A stretch of 32,237 bases of DNA from an uncultured SAR324 cluster bacterium (GTDB lineage: Bacteria > SAR324 > NAC60-12), in assembly GCA_902575715.1 (NCBI GenBank), contig CACGSI010000011.1, forward strand, positions 1-32,237. The letters run 5' to 3'. Positions 1 through 9,354 of the stretch are shown piece by piece. Made by a program: the position numbers and the translations under genes. Under the pieces are notes generated by a model. That model saw nothing but the letters and a program-made list of their open reading frames with translations. It did no database searches and had not been told where the DNA came from. Position 1 is the stretch's first letter, and every line of letters begins with the position of its first letter.

Positions 1-1
1 A

Positions 2-886
2 GATTTTCTTGTAAAGGAATTTCAAAACCAAAATTTGAAACCTGTTATACTTAGTAGGGGGTACGGCCGAAAAAACCCTTATCTAATTAAGCGTCTAAGG
101 TATTGTGAAGGCAACAAAATTGATCTTTCTCATTTTGGAGATGAACCATTTTTACTTGCTATGAGGAATCCTAAAGTCCCAGTCTTTGTCGGCAATTCTC
201 GAGTAAAGCTAGCAAAATTAGCTAAAAATAAAGACAGGCCAGATGTAATAATTTTAGATGATGCATACCAGCACTTAAGTTTACATCGTGACTTAAACTT
301 ACTCTTAATAGATTCTGAAACAGGACTTGGGAGTGGAGATTTGCTACCCTTAGGTATATTGCGTGAACCAGAAAACCAATGCAAACGAGCAGATGCAATA
401 ATTCTAACAAAATCTAATTTAGATTCTTCCAACCATATTCAAAAAATACTCGAAGAGGATATTAACGTTTCTTGCCCAATATTTAAATTTGAATATAATG
501 TAAAAGGTCTTTCTAGGCTTGATGGTAAATTTAATCTTGAAAAAGAATATCTTAAAAGTAAAAAATTGCTGGCCGTTTCAGGAGTTGCTCAACCAAAATC
601 TTTTGCAAGCTCAATAAAAAAATGTGGAGGAGAAATTATTTCTAAAATTGAATTTTCAGATCACCATTTTTTTAGAGAAGAGGATATAAAAAAAATTTCG
701 AATGAAAAACAAAGATCTAACCCGGATTTGATAGTAACTACAGAAAAAGATGCTGTTAAGTTGAGAGCATTCACTGAAATTACAGAAGTTATTTGGGTGC
801 TAGAAATGGAAATAGAGGCAAAGGAACCTTGGAACGATTTTCTAGAAAAATTTATTGAGTCTAAATTTGTCCAAGTTCTCCCCTAA
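2..886 (+). CDS. lpxK: Tetraacyldisaccharide 4'-kinase LpxK, 5' end outside the window
   Basis: LpxK phosphorylates the 4' position of the lipid A disaccharide at the inner membrane. The reading frame is open to the window edge, so the N-terminus with the Walker A loop is missing. A TTG at 35 is an internal codon, not the start. Visible family landmarks are SRGYGR just after the left edge and the Walker-B-like stretch VIILDDAYQHLSLHRDL, which matches the LpxK DDGLQH-RL-RD signature. Further on are the GVAQPKSF segment, DHHFF and VTTEKDAVKL, all typical of the C-terminal half. The visible 294 codons agree with a family length of roughly 330 residues. A 69-nt gap with a promoter-like sequence separates it from the next gene, so it probably belongs to an upstream LPS operon. 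Confidence 0.93.
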   Translation, partial: DFLVKEFQNQNLKPVILSRGYGRKNPYLIKRLRYCEGNKIDLSHFGDEPFLLAMRNPKVPVFVGNSRVKLAKLAKNKDRPDVIILDDAYQHLSLHRDLNLLLIDSETGLGSGDLLPLGILREPENQCKRADAIILTKSNLDSSNHIQKILEEDINVSCPIFKFEYNVKGLSRLDGKFNLEKEYLKSKKLLAVSGVAQPKSFASSIKKCGGEIISKIEFSDHHFFREEDIKKISNEKQRSNPDLIVTTEKDAVKLRAFTEITEVIWVLEMEIEAKEPWNDFLEKFIESKFVQVLP

Positions 887-891
887 ATAAA

Positions 892-920
892 TTGACTTTG
901 ATTTTAAAATTATTTAGTAT
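892..920 (+). promoter_or_regulatory. Putative sigma-70 promoter for the ssnA cluster
   Basis: TTGACT (892-897) and TAGTAT (915-920) are separated by 17 nt in the gap between lpxK and ssnA. The -35 hexamer matches 5 of 6 consensus bases and the -10 matches 4 of 6. Transcription would start about 30 nt before the proposed ssnA start. Chance matches are common in DNA this AT-rich. Confidence 0.35.
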
Positions 921-955
921 TTTCAGTCACTAAATTTAACTTGTATGGGGGTTTT

Positions 956-2269
956 TTGAAAAAAAAGCTGCTGAAAAACTTAACTATTATTAATCCAACA
1001 CATATTAAACCTATAATTGAAAATGGTTTTGTATCAATCAGTGGTGATACCATTGAAAGTGTTGGGACTATTGAACCACCAGATCATTTTGATTTGATCT
1101 ACGACCTAAAAGGTAAAATAGCATTACCAGGAATGATAAACGCACATCATCATTTATATTCTGCTCTTGCTTTAGGGATGCCACTTCCAAAAAATAATCC
1201 TTCGAACTTCACAGAAATTTTAAAAGAAGTCTGGTGGAAGATGGATCTGGCACTTGATAGAGATTCTACTCAGGCTTGCTTTGAAGTAGGTATGCTTGAA
1301 TCTCTAAAAGCGGGTACTACAACAATAATTGACCACCATTGCAGTCCGTCTTTCATAGAGGGATCCTTGTCATTACTCGCTGAGACAAGTGAAAAGATGG
1401 GAATGAACACCAGTCTATCTTTTGAAATTTCAGATCGAAATGGTCAGGAAATATTTGAAGAAAGCCTTGAAGAAAATCTAAAGACTGCAAAAAGATTTTC
1501 GAATCATCCGTATATTCATCCTATGATTGGCTTGCATGCCTCATTTACCCTTTCGGACTCATCATTAAAAAAAATTAGAGATAATTTAGATTGCTTGGAT
1601 TCTTGGGGAATACATATACATGTTTCGGAAGATAAAGTGGACGAAAATGATGCTATTAAAAAAGGATTCCTTTCAGTAATTGATCGACTTGATAAGTTTG
1701 ATTTAATCAATGAAAAAGGACTCATAATTCATGGAATTCATATTATGAATGAAGATTTAAACATAATTGATCGTAAAAATACCAAACTTGTTCACAATCC
1801 ATCTTCTAATGCTAATAATCGAGTTGGGATCACAGGTAATCAAAGTCTAAATAATTTAAATTCAGGACTCGGAACAGACGGGATGCAAGGGAATATGCTC
1901 CGTGAAGGAAAAGAAGGAATGCTTATACGTAGTTCTCATCTTGCTGGTGGCAAAGACAACATTGATTATATGAAGCTTTTATTCGATAATAATTCTTCAA
2001 TTGCTTCTGAACTTTTCGGATATAAAATAGGTAAAATTTTACCCGGTTATAAAGCAGATCTTGCAATATATGATTACTACCCTAAGACTCCAATAAAGGA
2101 ATCCAATATTTTTGGTCATATTTTTTTTGGTTTGAGTGACCTACCTAGCAATGTTATAACTAGGGGAGAATTTAGAGTAAAAGATGGTAAATTATTGGAT
2201 ATTTCAGAGAAAGAAATTAAAGAGAATGCTCTCAATCAAGCAAAAAAACTTTGGAAAAATTTTTCTTAA
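956..2269 (+). CDS. ssnA: SsnA-type amidohydrolase (purine-ring-opening family)
   Basis: This is a metal-dependent cyclic amidohydrolase. The HxH motif sits in PGMINAHHHLYSALALGMP near residues 64-66. It is followed by TTTIIDHHCSP, IGLHASFTLS, HGIHIMNED and LGTDGMQGNML, which supply the later metal and catalytic residues. The blocks NFTEILKEVWWKMD and FEISDRNG are specific to SsnA rather than to guanine deaminase or chlorohydrolases. SsnA genes lie with ygfK, xdh and arcC in purine/urate-degrading clusters, where hydrolysis of a reduced purine intermediate has been proposed. I prefer the TTG at 956, giving 437 residues, because a GGGGG stretch lies a few bases upstream. An in-frame TTG at 941 would add five residues. 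It is the first gene of the cluster. Confidence 0.9.
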   Translation: MKKKLLKNLTIINPTHIKPIIENGFVSISGDTIESVGTIEPPDHFDLIYDLKGKIALPGMINAHHHLYSALALGMPLPKNNPSNFTEILKEVWWKMDLALDRDSTQACFEVGMLESLKAGTTTIIDHHCSPSFIEGSLSLLAETSEKMGMNTSLSFEISDRNGQEIFEESLEENLKTAKRFSNHPYIHPMIGLHASFTLSDSSLKKIRDNLDCLDSWGIHIHVSEDKVDENDAIKKGFLSVIDRLDKFDLINEKGLIIHGIHIMNEDLNIIDRKNTKLVHNPSSNANNRVGITGNQSLNNLNSGLGTDGMQGNMLREGKEGMLIRSSHLAGGKDNIDYMKLLFDNNSSIASELFGYKIGKILPGYKADLAIYDYYPKTPIKESNIFGHIFFGLSDLPSNVITRGEFRVKDGKLLDISEKEIKENALNQAKKLWKNFS

Positions 2270-2302
2270 AATACTCAGACAAATAAAAAAATTAAAAAAA
2301 TA

Positions 2303-4336
2303 ATGGCTGAACTTATTCCATACCCCTTTGAATCATTAATCAAACGAATGTTTGAAGAACTTGAAAAAGAGCACTCCATTTTTGATTACCCTGCAAAAAA
2401 GTTTTTTTGTGGCACTTCAGGAAAAGACTATACTGTAAAATTTCATGGGAAAGAAAGCTCTTCACCTCTTGGTCCCGCCTCAGGCCCACAAACTCAAATG
2501 GCGCAAAATATTTTGCTGTCTTGGTTGGGTGGTTCAAGAATTATGGAATTAAAAACAGTACAAATTCTGGACGAACTTGAAATCCCTCGGCCTTGCATAG
2601 ATATGCAAACCATTGGCTATAACGTTGAATGGTCACAAGAATTAAGAATAGAGCAATCTCTTCATGAATATGTAAAAGGTTACATGCTAATAGAAATTCT
2701 GAAGACAAGTGGTAAACTTGAATTATCTAAAAATTTTGGAGATGTGCTCTTTGACATGAGTGTAGGTTATGACTTAAAAGGAATTAAATCTGATAAAGTT
2801 AGAAAATTTATTGAGGGTATGTTAAATGCTTCAGAATTAATTGAATTTTATCGAAATAAAATTCCGAATGAGTATCGTCAATTTCGTGATTTGAAATTTG
2901 AAACAAGACTCTCGGACACTCTAACATTAAGCACATTTCACGGGTGTCCTCCAGATGAGATTGAAAAAATTATTGATTATCTATTTAAGGAATACGGTTT
3001 AAATTGTGTTGTGAAACTTAATCCTACTCTATTGGGTAAAGAAAGAGTAAACGAACTTCTCAACAAAATAATGGGATACAAAAATGTAATTGTGCCTAAT
3101 GAAGCATTTGATAATGACACAAGTTGGGAACAAGCTCAAGGGTTTGTAGAAAGGCTTGGAGAAACGGCAAAATCTTTGAATTTAGGATTCGGTGTAAAAT
3201 TTAATAATACGCTCATAGTAGAAAACCATAGAGATTTTTTCCCTGATTCAGAAAAAGTTATGTACCTTTCCGGTACACCTCTTCATATTCTAGGAATTAA
3301 CTTAGTAAAACAATTTAGGAGTAAATTTGGGGATAAATTTCCAATTTCTTTTTCTGCTGGTATTGATAGTAAAAACTTCGCTGATGCTGTCGCCTTGGGA
3401 TTGACCCCTATAACGGTTTGTAGTGATTTCCTTAAAGTAGGAGGATATAGTAGGAGTTTTGGTTACTTTAAAGATTTAAATTCTCGAATGGACGATCTAA
3501 ATGTCTGCAATATTGAAAATTATATCCTGAATGCATATGGTAATAAAGAAAAAGCTATACAAAATATTGGAATTTTTTCTGAGCAGGAAATAAATAATTC
3601 TAAAATGAACAGCTTAGAAGACATACTTCTATCTAAGGGAACAGAAGCTAAGCAAAAACTGATTTCAGAAGCAAAAATATTAAATACAAATACTTATTTT
3701 GAAGAGGCATTTTCTAATAAACGATATGGTTTTGAAAAAAACTCTACACCTCCACGTAAAGTAGGTACTATGCTAGAATTGTTCGATTGTTTAACCTGCG
3801 ATAAGTGTATTCCTGTGTGTCCAAACGATGCTAATTTTGCTTTAAAAATTCCTCCAAGTGAAAAAATAATTCTAGAGTTCGAAAAAGACAAATCCGGGTG
3901 GTATGTCAAAAGAAAAGAATCTTTAAAATTAGAAAAAAAATATCAGATTGCAAACTTTGCAGATTTTTGTAACGAGTGTGGTAACTGTGATATTTTCTGT
4001 CCTGAAGATGGAGGTCCTTACCTTTTAAAACCTAGATTTTTTGGAACGATAGAATCTTTTAAAAAATTTGTAAATCGTGATGGGTTTTTTTTAGAAAGTG
4101 ATTCAGAAAAAATCTTTGCTCGTTTTGATGGAAAAGAATTTCAAGTATCATTAGATGGAAACAATGTAAAATTTTCAGGCCCAGATTTTAATGTAAAATT
4201 TTCAAAAAAAGACCCTGAAAACACCATAAGTGGAGAGGCGAAGGGTCGAGTAAGTCTATTAAACTATAATATCATGATTATGATGAAATCGGCTATTTTA
4301 GAATCAATGAAATCCTCATATGTAAAATATTATTAG
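2303..4336 (+). CDS. ygfK: YgfK-like Fe-S oxidoreductase lacking the internal FAD/NAD(P)H module
   Basis: YgfK is annotated as a putative selenate reductase subunit but belongs to purine-degradation clusters. Residues 1 to about 420 form the dihydroorotate/dihydropyrimidine-dehydrogenase-like barrel, with SPLGPASGPQTQMAQNI, ELKTVQILD, LSTFHGCPPDEIE, VVKLNPTLLG, LGFGVKF and the DFLKVGGY motif. Residues 490-580 carry two ferredoxin motifs, C496-x2-C499-x2-C502-x3-C506P and C556-x2-C559-x2-C562-x3-C566P. The protein has 677 residues, while E. coli YgfK has about 1030. The missing part is the central GltD-like section with two Rossmann GxGxxG motifs for FAD and NAD(P)H, replaced by a lysine/asparagine-rich linker at about 420-490. 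The frame is intact with no sign of a truncation scar. No Shine-Dalgarno site is visible before the ATG. It lies 33 nt after ssnA. Confidence 0.88.
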   Translation: MAELIPYPFESLIKRMFEELEKEHSIFDYPAKKFFCGTSGKDYTVKFHGKESSSPLGPASGPQTQMAQNILLSWLGGSRIMELKTVQILDELEIPRPCIDMQTIGYNVEWSQELRIEQSLHEYVKGYMLIEILKTSGKLELSKNFGDVLFDMSVGYDLKGIKSDKVRKFIEGMLNASELIEFYRNKIPNEYRQFRDLKFETRLSDTLTLSTFHGCPPDEIEKIIDYLFKEYGLNCVVKLNPTLLGKERVNELLNKIMGYKNVIVPNEAFDNDTSWEQAQGFVERLGETAKSLNLGFGVKFNNTLIVENHRDFFPDSEKVMYLSGTPLHILGINLVKQFRSKFGDKFPISFSAGIDSKNFADAVALGLTPITVCSDFLKVGGYSRSFGYFKDLNSRMDDLNVCNIENYILNAYGNKEKAIQNIGIFSEQEINNSKMNSLEDILLSKGTEAKQKLISEAKILNTNTYFEEAFSNKRYGFEKNSTPPRKVGTMLELFDCLTCDKCIPVCPNDANFALKIPPSEKIILEFEKDKSGWYVKRKESLKLEKKYQIANFADFCNECGNCDIFCPEDGGPYLLKPRFFGTIESFKKFVNRDGFFLESDSEKIFARFDGKEFQVSLDGNNVKFSGPDFNVKFSKKDPENTISGEAKGRVSLLNYNIMIMMKSAILESMKSSYVKYY

Positions 4337-4365
4337 CACCCTTTAAAATAAAAAGAGAGCGTACC

Positions 4366-6933
4366 ATGGAATTTATATTAAATGGAACAAAAATTAATTA
4401 CGAAGGAGATCCAGAATTATCTTTGATGAATTATTTACGGGATGTTGAAGATATAATTTCTCCAAAAGACGGCTGTGCACCAGAGGGTGTTTGTGGATGC
4501 TGTACTGTATTAATGGATAACAATCCACTAAAATCTTGTATTGCCCCAATGAGACGCATTGAAGGGAAAGAAATCATTACTATGGAAGGTCTTGATCAAA
4601 ATAAAAAAGAAACTGTAGTCAATGCATTTGCAAAAGAAGGCGGACTACAATGCGGGTTTTGCACCCCTGGAATAATTATGAAAGTTTGGCCAATATTAAA
4701 TCAGGGATTTTTAACAGAAAAAGAAGTCAATAAATCTCTCAATAGTAATCTTTGTCGTTGTACAGGATATAAAAAAATTACAAAGTCATGCCTCGTAGCA
4801 GCAGAGGCTATCAGAAACAATTCTAAACTAGAACTTCCAAAAATTAGTGGTAAAGTTGGTGAAAGTTTACCTAAGTATGATTCAATACGGCTAGCAAAAG
4901 GAGAAGCTCCTTACGTTGCTGATTTAAAATTTGAAGGAATGTTGCATGGAGCTTTAAAGTTTAGTGATCATCCCAGGGCAAAAATTTTAAGAATAGACAC
5001 TAGTAAAGCAGAAAAATTATCTGGAGTTTTAAAAGTGTTTACCGCTGAAGATATTCCTGCTCAACGTTACACAGGGTTGATTGTGGCAGACTGGCCATTG
5101 ATGATAAGTGTAGGAGAAACTACTCGTTATGTGGGTGATGTTTTAGCAGGAATTGTTGCTGAAAACGAAAAAATTGCTCGACAGGCAATAGATCTGGTTG
5201 ACGTAAAATATGAAGTTTTATCTCCAATTACCGACCCTTTAAAAGCTTTGGATTCGAAAAGCCCAAAACTTCATGACGGTGGAAATTTGTTATCTAACAC
5301 AGAAATTAATCGTGGAGATAGCATCAAAGCAGAGAAAGATAGTGCATTTGTCACAAAAGGGACCTACAAAACACAAAGAATTGAGCACGCTTTTTTGGAA
5401 TTGGAGTGCTGCATTGCTAAACCTTGGAAAGGAGGAATTGAAATTTTTTCTCAAAGCCAAGGAGTATATGAGGATCGTAATAGCATCAGTAAAATCCTAG
5501 GCATTCCAAAAGAACAAGTAAAGGTAATTTTGATGCCAAATGGAGGAGGTTTTGGAGGAAAAGAAGATATTTCTGTTCAAGGTCATGCCGCTTTATTCGC
5601 TCACCTTCTTCGGGCTCCTGTAAGAGTTTCACTAACTCGCCCAGAATCTCTCTGCATGCATCCAAAAAGGCATCCAATGAATATGGAAATGTCACTTGGG
5701 TGTGATAGAAATGGGAAACTAACTTTTGTAAGAGCCAATATAATTGGTGACACAGGAGCTTATGCTTCTGTAGGAATGAAAGTTTTAGAACGAGCAGCAG
5801 GTCACGCCACAAGTGTCTATTCCATTCCCATTGTAAACATTAAAAGTAGGGCCGTCTACACCAATAATGTACCATGTGGAGCAATGAGAGGTTTTGGTGT
5901 AAATCAAATCAATTTTGCAATAGAAAGTTGTATCGACGAACTTTGCTTAAAAGGGGGATTCGATCGTTGGCAAATTAGATATGATAATGCTATAAAACCT
6001 GGAGACCGTACCTCTACTGGTCAAAAAATTATTAGTGGCATTGGTATACAAAAAACATTAATAGCTGTAAAAAAACATTTTGAAAATGCCAAGTACGCTG
6101 GTATTGCATGTGGAATGAAAAATACTGGTATTGGTAATGGTGTGCCTGATGACAGTAAAGTTAAGGTTATTATTGATTCTCCAAAAAAAATTACTATCCA
6201 TCACGGTTGGACAGAAATGGGTCAGGGAGTGTTTACTATGGCTATTCAATTTCTATGCGAGGCTACGGGAGTAAATCCCGACTTTGTTTCGGTAAAGGTA
6301 GATACCTCACAAGAGGTCCCATGTGGAATGACTACTGCTTCTCGAGGCACATCTCTTATTGGCAATAGTGTACTTGAAGCAGGCAAAAAACTTAAGGCAG
6401 ATCTTGAAAAGAACTCATTAGAAGAGTTGGTTGGCAAAGAATATATAGGTGAATGGGTTTGCAATTGGACCGATTCAATAGAATCTGACTCAGATGACCC
6501 AAAAACTCATTATTCTTACAGTTATGCTACTCAAGTTGTAACACTTGATGATACAGGAAAAATAGATAATGTTTTTGCTGCACATGATGCTGGAAAAATC
6601 GTAAATCCTATTTTATTTGAAGGACAGCTTGAAGGTTCTGTTCATATGGGATTGGGATATGCTCTATCAGAAAATTTTGAAATGGAAGGAAGCCATCCTG
6701 CCCACAAAAGATTAGGAAAGCTAGGTATGATAAGAGCTTCATCAACTCCAAATATAGAGGTAATCGGTATTGAGGAACCTGATGAATATGGGCCATGTGG
6801 AGCAAAGGGTGTTGGAGAAATTGGTCTTGTTCCCACTGCTTCTGCAGTAGCAAACGCATTTTTTCAATATAATGGTGTAAGACAGTACGAACTTCCTTTA
6901 AAAAAAATGGAAGATAAATCCAAAGTCGAATGA
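4366..6933 (+). CDS. xdh: Molybdenum hydroxylase, selenium-dependent xanthine dehydrogenase type
   Basis: This single-chain enzyme joins two [2Fe-2S] domains to a molybdopterin domain. The first cluster uses C37, C43, C46 and C58, with one extra residue between the first two compared with the usual spacing. The second uses C96, C99, C130 and C132 in CGFCTPG and CRCTG. The Mo domain shows GGGFGGKED, AMRGFGV, ATGV, and the catalytic glutamate E818 in GVGEIG. Length (855) and block order match the family annotated as selenium-dependent xanthine dehydrogenase more closely than XdhA/B or E. coli XdhD, whose Fe-S cysteines are lost. It would hydroxylate purines such as xanthine or hypoxanthine. There is no FAD domain and no FAD-subunit gene nearby. 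The selenium cofactor genes yqeB, yqeC and selD are not in the window. Its stop overlaps the next start by 4 nt. Confidence 0.88.
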   Translation: MEFILNGTKINYEGDPELSLMNYLRDVEDIISPKDGCAPEGVCGCCTVLMDNNPLKSCIAPMRRIEGKEIITMEGLDQNKKETVVNAFAKEGGLQCGFCTPGIIMKVWPILNQGFLTEKEVNKSLNSNLCRCTGYKKITKSCLVAAEAIRNNSKLELPKISGKVGESLPKYDSIRLAKGEAPYVADLKFEGMLHGALKFSDHPRAKILRIDTSKAEKLSGVLKVFTAEDIPAQRYTGLIVADWPLMISVGETTRYVGDVLAGIVAENEKIARQAIDLVDVKYEVLSPITDPLKALDSKSPKLHDGGNLLSNTEINRGDSIKAEKDSAFVTKGTYKTQRIEHAFLELECCIAKPWKGGIEIFSQSQGVYEDRNSISKILGIPKEQVKVILMPNGGGFGGKEDISVQGHAALFAHLLRAPVRVSLTRPESLCMHPKRHPMNMEMSLGCDRNGKLTFVRANIIGDTGAYASVGMKVLERAAGHATSVYSIPIVNIKSRAVYTNNVPCGAMRGFGVNQINFAIESCIDELCLKGGFDRWQIRYDNAIKPGDRTSTGQKIISGIGIQKTLIAVKKHFENAKYAGIACGMKNTGIGNGVPDDSKVKVIIDSPKKITIHHGWTEMGQGVFTMAIQFLCEATGVNPDFVSVKVDTSQEVPCGMTTASRGTSLIGNSVLEAGKKLKADLEKNSLEELVGKEYIGEWVCNWTDSIESDSDDPKTHYSYSYATQVVTLDDTGKIDNVFAAHDAGKIVNPILFEGQLEGSVHMGLGYALSENFEMEGSHPAHKRLGKLGMIRASSTPNIEVIGIEEPDEYGPCGAKGVGEIGLVPTASAVANAFFQYNGVRQYELPLKKMEDKSKVE

Positions 6934-8066
6934 AAAAAAATTCTAAGGTCATTATTTTTGCTCTCGGAGGGAATGAAATATCTCCAATCGAAATTGACAA
7001 AAATACTGGTAAATTAATCATACAAGATCTACCAGCACAATGGAAAAGAACCGCGAAAACATGTGAGATAATAGCTGATTTTATAAAAGAGAATCAGGAT
7101 TTTCACTACATAATTACTCATGGCAATGGACCTCAAATAGGAAACATTTTATTACGATCAGAGTATTCAAGTCAGCATTTATTTAAGCTTCCACTCGATG
7201 TATGCGGGGCGGACTCACAGGGAGCGCTGGGATACATGCTTGCACAACTTTCTAATTCTTTAAAAATAAGAGAGCTTGATATAAATACAGCTGAAATAAT
7301 AACACAAGTAGAAGTTGATTCTAATGATTCCGCTTTTAGTAATCCTACAAAATTTATAGGGCCTCCACTCTCAAAAGATCAAGCTAAATCAATTATGAAT
7401 GAAAATCCTGATTTTACAGCTAAATTTTATCAGATGCTGAAAAATTCAAATATTTCAGATTTAGATAATGGTAAAAATAAAGAAGTTTGGAGAAGGGTTG
7501 TGCCTTCCCCAAAACCCATTGGAATTGTTGAAATTGATATTATCGAGGCTTGTTTTTTATCAGGCAATATTCCAATTACAGTAGGAGGAGGAGGAATTCC
7601 AGTTTTAAAGGTTGATCCACAAAAAAATAAAAATCATGAAACATACATTTGTAATTACCAAATCTCATACAACAGACTAATTTCAGAAAAAAGTCCTGTA
7701 TCAATATTCAAGGGAGTCGAGGGAGTGGTTGATAAGGATCTGTCATCTAGTTTACTTGGTAAAATGATTTTGGAGCGCTCTATTTCAAGGGGGAATCCAC
7801 TTGAAGTTGAATTAGTAATTTTAACAAATATAGATTCCGTAAAAATAAATTTTCAAGAAAAAAATGAAAAAAGCCTTTCTCTTTTATCTTTAGAAGAAGT
7901 AACTTCACTTTTTAAGTCTAATGAATTTCAAGAAGGTAGCATGAGGCCAAAAATTGAATCTATATTAGATTTCCTAAATGCTGGTGGTAAAAAAGCCTAT
8001 ATTACTAAAGTTGAATTACTAGAAGAGACTTTCCGTGGAGAAGCTGGAACAACTTTTACAAATTAA
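6930..8066 (+). CDS. arcC: Carbamate kinase-like protein (ArcC/YqeA family)
   Basis: Carbamate kinase transfers phosphate from carbamoyl phosphate to ADP, the ATP-yielding last step of ureide breakdown. Family motifs in order are IIFALGGNEI, ITHGNGPQIGN, ITQVEVD, RRVVPSPKPIGI, ITVGGGGIPV, the KGVEGVVDKD lysine motif, LTNIDSV, MRPKIESI and the C-terminal GTTFTN. At 378 residues it is longer than the usual 310 or so. The extra length falls in the middle (about 145-180) and around 220-300, without loss of motifs. Translation is probably coupled to xdh through the ATGA overlap. No YgeW-type carbamoyltransferase that would make carbamoyl phosphate is present in the window. Confidence 0.88.
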   Translation: MKKNSKVIIFALGGNEISPIEIDKNTGKLIIQDLPAQWKRTAKTCEIIADFIKENQDFHYIITHGNGPQIGNILLRSEYSSQHLFKLPLDVCGADSQGALGYMLAQLSNSLKIRELDINTAEIITQVEVDSNDSAFSNPTKFIGPPLSKDQAKSIMNENPDFTAKFYQMLKNSNISDLDNGKNKEVWRRVVPSPKPIGIVEIDIIEACFLSGNIPITVGGGGIPVLKVDPQKNKNHETYICNYQISYNRLISEKSPVSIFKGVEGVVDKDLSSSLLGKMILERSISRGNPLEVELVILTNIDSVKINFQEKNEKSLSLLSLEEVTSLFKSNEFQEGSMRPKIESILDFLNAGGKKAYITKVELLEETFRGEAGTTFTN

Positions 8067-8117
8067 TTCAGTAGAAAACCTAAAAAAAATATCAAATCTT
8101 TTAATAAAAGATTAAAA

Positions 8118-9347
8118 ATGTCACTAGATATTCGTATAAACACTGACAGATTAATTAGGCGTATTGAAAAACTGGGACAAATTGGTGCAATTGATGGTGG
8201 AGGAGTATGCAGATTAGCTCTTAGTGATGAAGATCGAAAAGGTCGTAATCTTGTTATTGATTGGATGAAAAAACTTGGTTTAGATGTAACTATTGATAAA
8301 ATAGGAAACGTCATCGCTTTAAGAAAAGGCAAACAAAATGTTAAACCCGTAATGACAGGTTCTCATATTGATACTGTAGCAACAGGAGGCATTTATGATG
8401 GGAATCTGGGGGTCCTTGCTGGATTAGAAGTAATTGAAACATTTAATGATGCTGGAATAGAAACTAGGAAACCTGTTGGTGTAGGATTTTTCACAAACGA
8501 AGAGGGCGCTCGGTTTGCACCAGATATGATGGGAAGTGGAGTTCACCAAGGTATCCTAGATTTAAATGAAATGTTAAACATAAAAGATTTGGAAGGTAAA
8601 CGTGTAGGAGATGAGCTGAAAAAAATAGGATATGCTGGTAAAACATCAACAAATACTTTTCGTGCAGATTGTTTTATAGAATTACACATTGAACAAGGGC
8701 CCATATTAGAATTAGAAAACTATGAAATAGGAGCTGTTGAAGGCGTACAAGGAATTTCATGGAATGAATACAATATTTTTGGTACATCAAACCATGCGGG
8801 AACAACGCCTATGAGACTTCGACACGATGCCGGTTATGTAGCATCTGTTATTTCCGTAGAAGTAAGAAAACTAGCGAAAAAAATGGGAGGCAATCAAATT
8901 GGAACTGTGGGCGTAACAAAACTTAATCCAGGTTTAGTTAACGTAATCCCAAAAGAAGCATTATTAACGGTTGATTTAAGAAACACAGATGAACAAAAAT
9001 TGAAACAAGCAGAAAATAAAATTAAATTAATAATTGAAAAAACATGTAAAGACGAAGGCGTTTCTTTTAAATCTAGAACTCTTGCTAGATTTGAGCCTGT
9101 TACCTTTGATAAAAGTATGGTCTCATTAGTATCTAACGTAGCCTCAAAAATGGGATTTAGTGTAAAATCTTTACCTTCCGGAGCTGGACATGACGCGCAA
9201 ATGTTTGCGCCAAATTGCCCCACAGGCATGATCTTTGTTCCAAGTCATAAAGGGATAAGTCATAATGTGAGAGAATTTACTGAAAAAAAACACATTCAAG
9301 CAGGAGCGAATGTGCTATTACAAATGATGTTAATCAAATCAGAGTAA
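8118..9347 (+). CDS. M20-family Zn-dependent N-carbamoyl-L-amino-acid / ureido-acid amidohydrolase
   Basis: This is a member of the hydantoinase/carbamoylase amidase family, which includes L-N-carbamoylase, beta-ureidopropionase and allantoate amidohydrolase. These enzymes hydrolyse an ureido group to amine, CO2 and ammonia. Expected two-metal ligands are H83, D94, E129, H190 and H382, with E128 as the general base in TNEEGARF. HIEQGP and GTSNHAGTTPM, in the dimerisation-domain substrate site, are also present. The length of 409 is typical. The gene lies 51 nt after arcC and 7 nt before the next carbamoylase, so it is very likely part of the same operon. Substrate cannot be decided between an N-carbamoyl amino acid, ureidopropionate, allantoate and ureidoglycine-type compounds. 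Confidence 0.88.
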   Translation: MSLDIRINTDRLIRRIEKLGQIGAIDGGGVCRLALSDEDRKGRNLVIDWMKKLGLDVTIDKIGNVIALRKGKQNVKPVMTGSHIDTVATGGIYDGNLGVLAGLEVIETFNDAGIETRKPVGVGFFTNEEGARFAPDMMGSGVHQGILDLNEMLNIKDLEGKRVGDELKKIGYAGKTSTNTFRADCFIELHIEQGPILELENYEIGAVEGVQGISWNEYNIFGTSNHAGTTPMRLRHDAGYVASVISVEVRKLAKKMGGNQIGTVGVTKLNPGLVNVIPKEALLTVDLRNTDEQKLKQAENKIKLIIEKTCKDEGVSFKSRTLARFEPVTFDKSMVSLVSNVASKMGFSVKSLPSGAGHDAQMFAPNCPTGMIFVPSHKGISHNVREFTEKKHIQAGANVLLQMMLIKSE

Positions 9348-9354
9348 AAAATTT

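Noticed and set aside
130..432. Minus-strand open frame inside lpxK
   Set aside because: Shadow of the lpxK frame; no motif and no ribosome binding site.
4300..4366. A genuine truncation scar in ygfK
   Set aside because: The frame is intact, the C-terminal Fe-S domains and tail are present, and the missing part is internal, so it is not a simple nonsense truncation.
6608..7021. Minus-strand 137-residue open frame over the xdh/arcC junction
   Set aside because: It is antisense to two well-supported genes with conserved motifs and shows no family features of its own.
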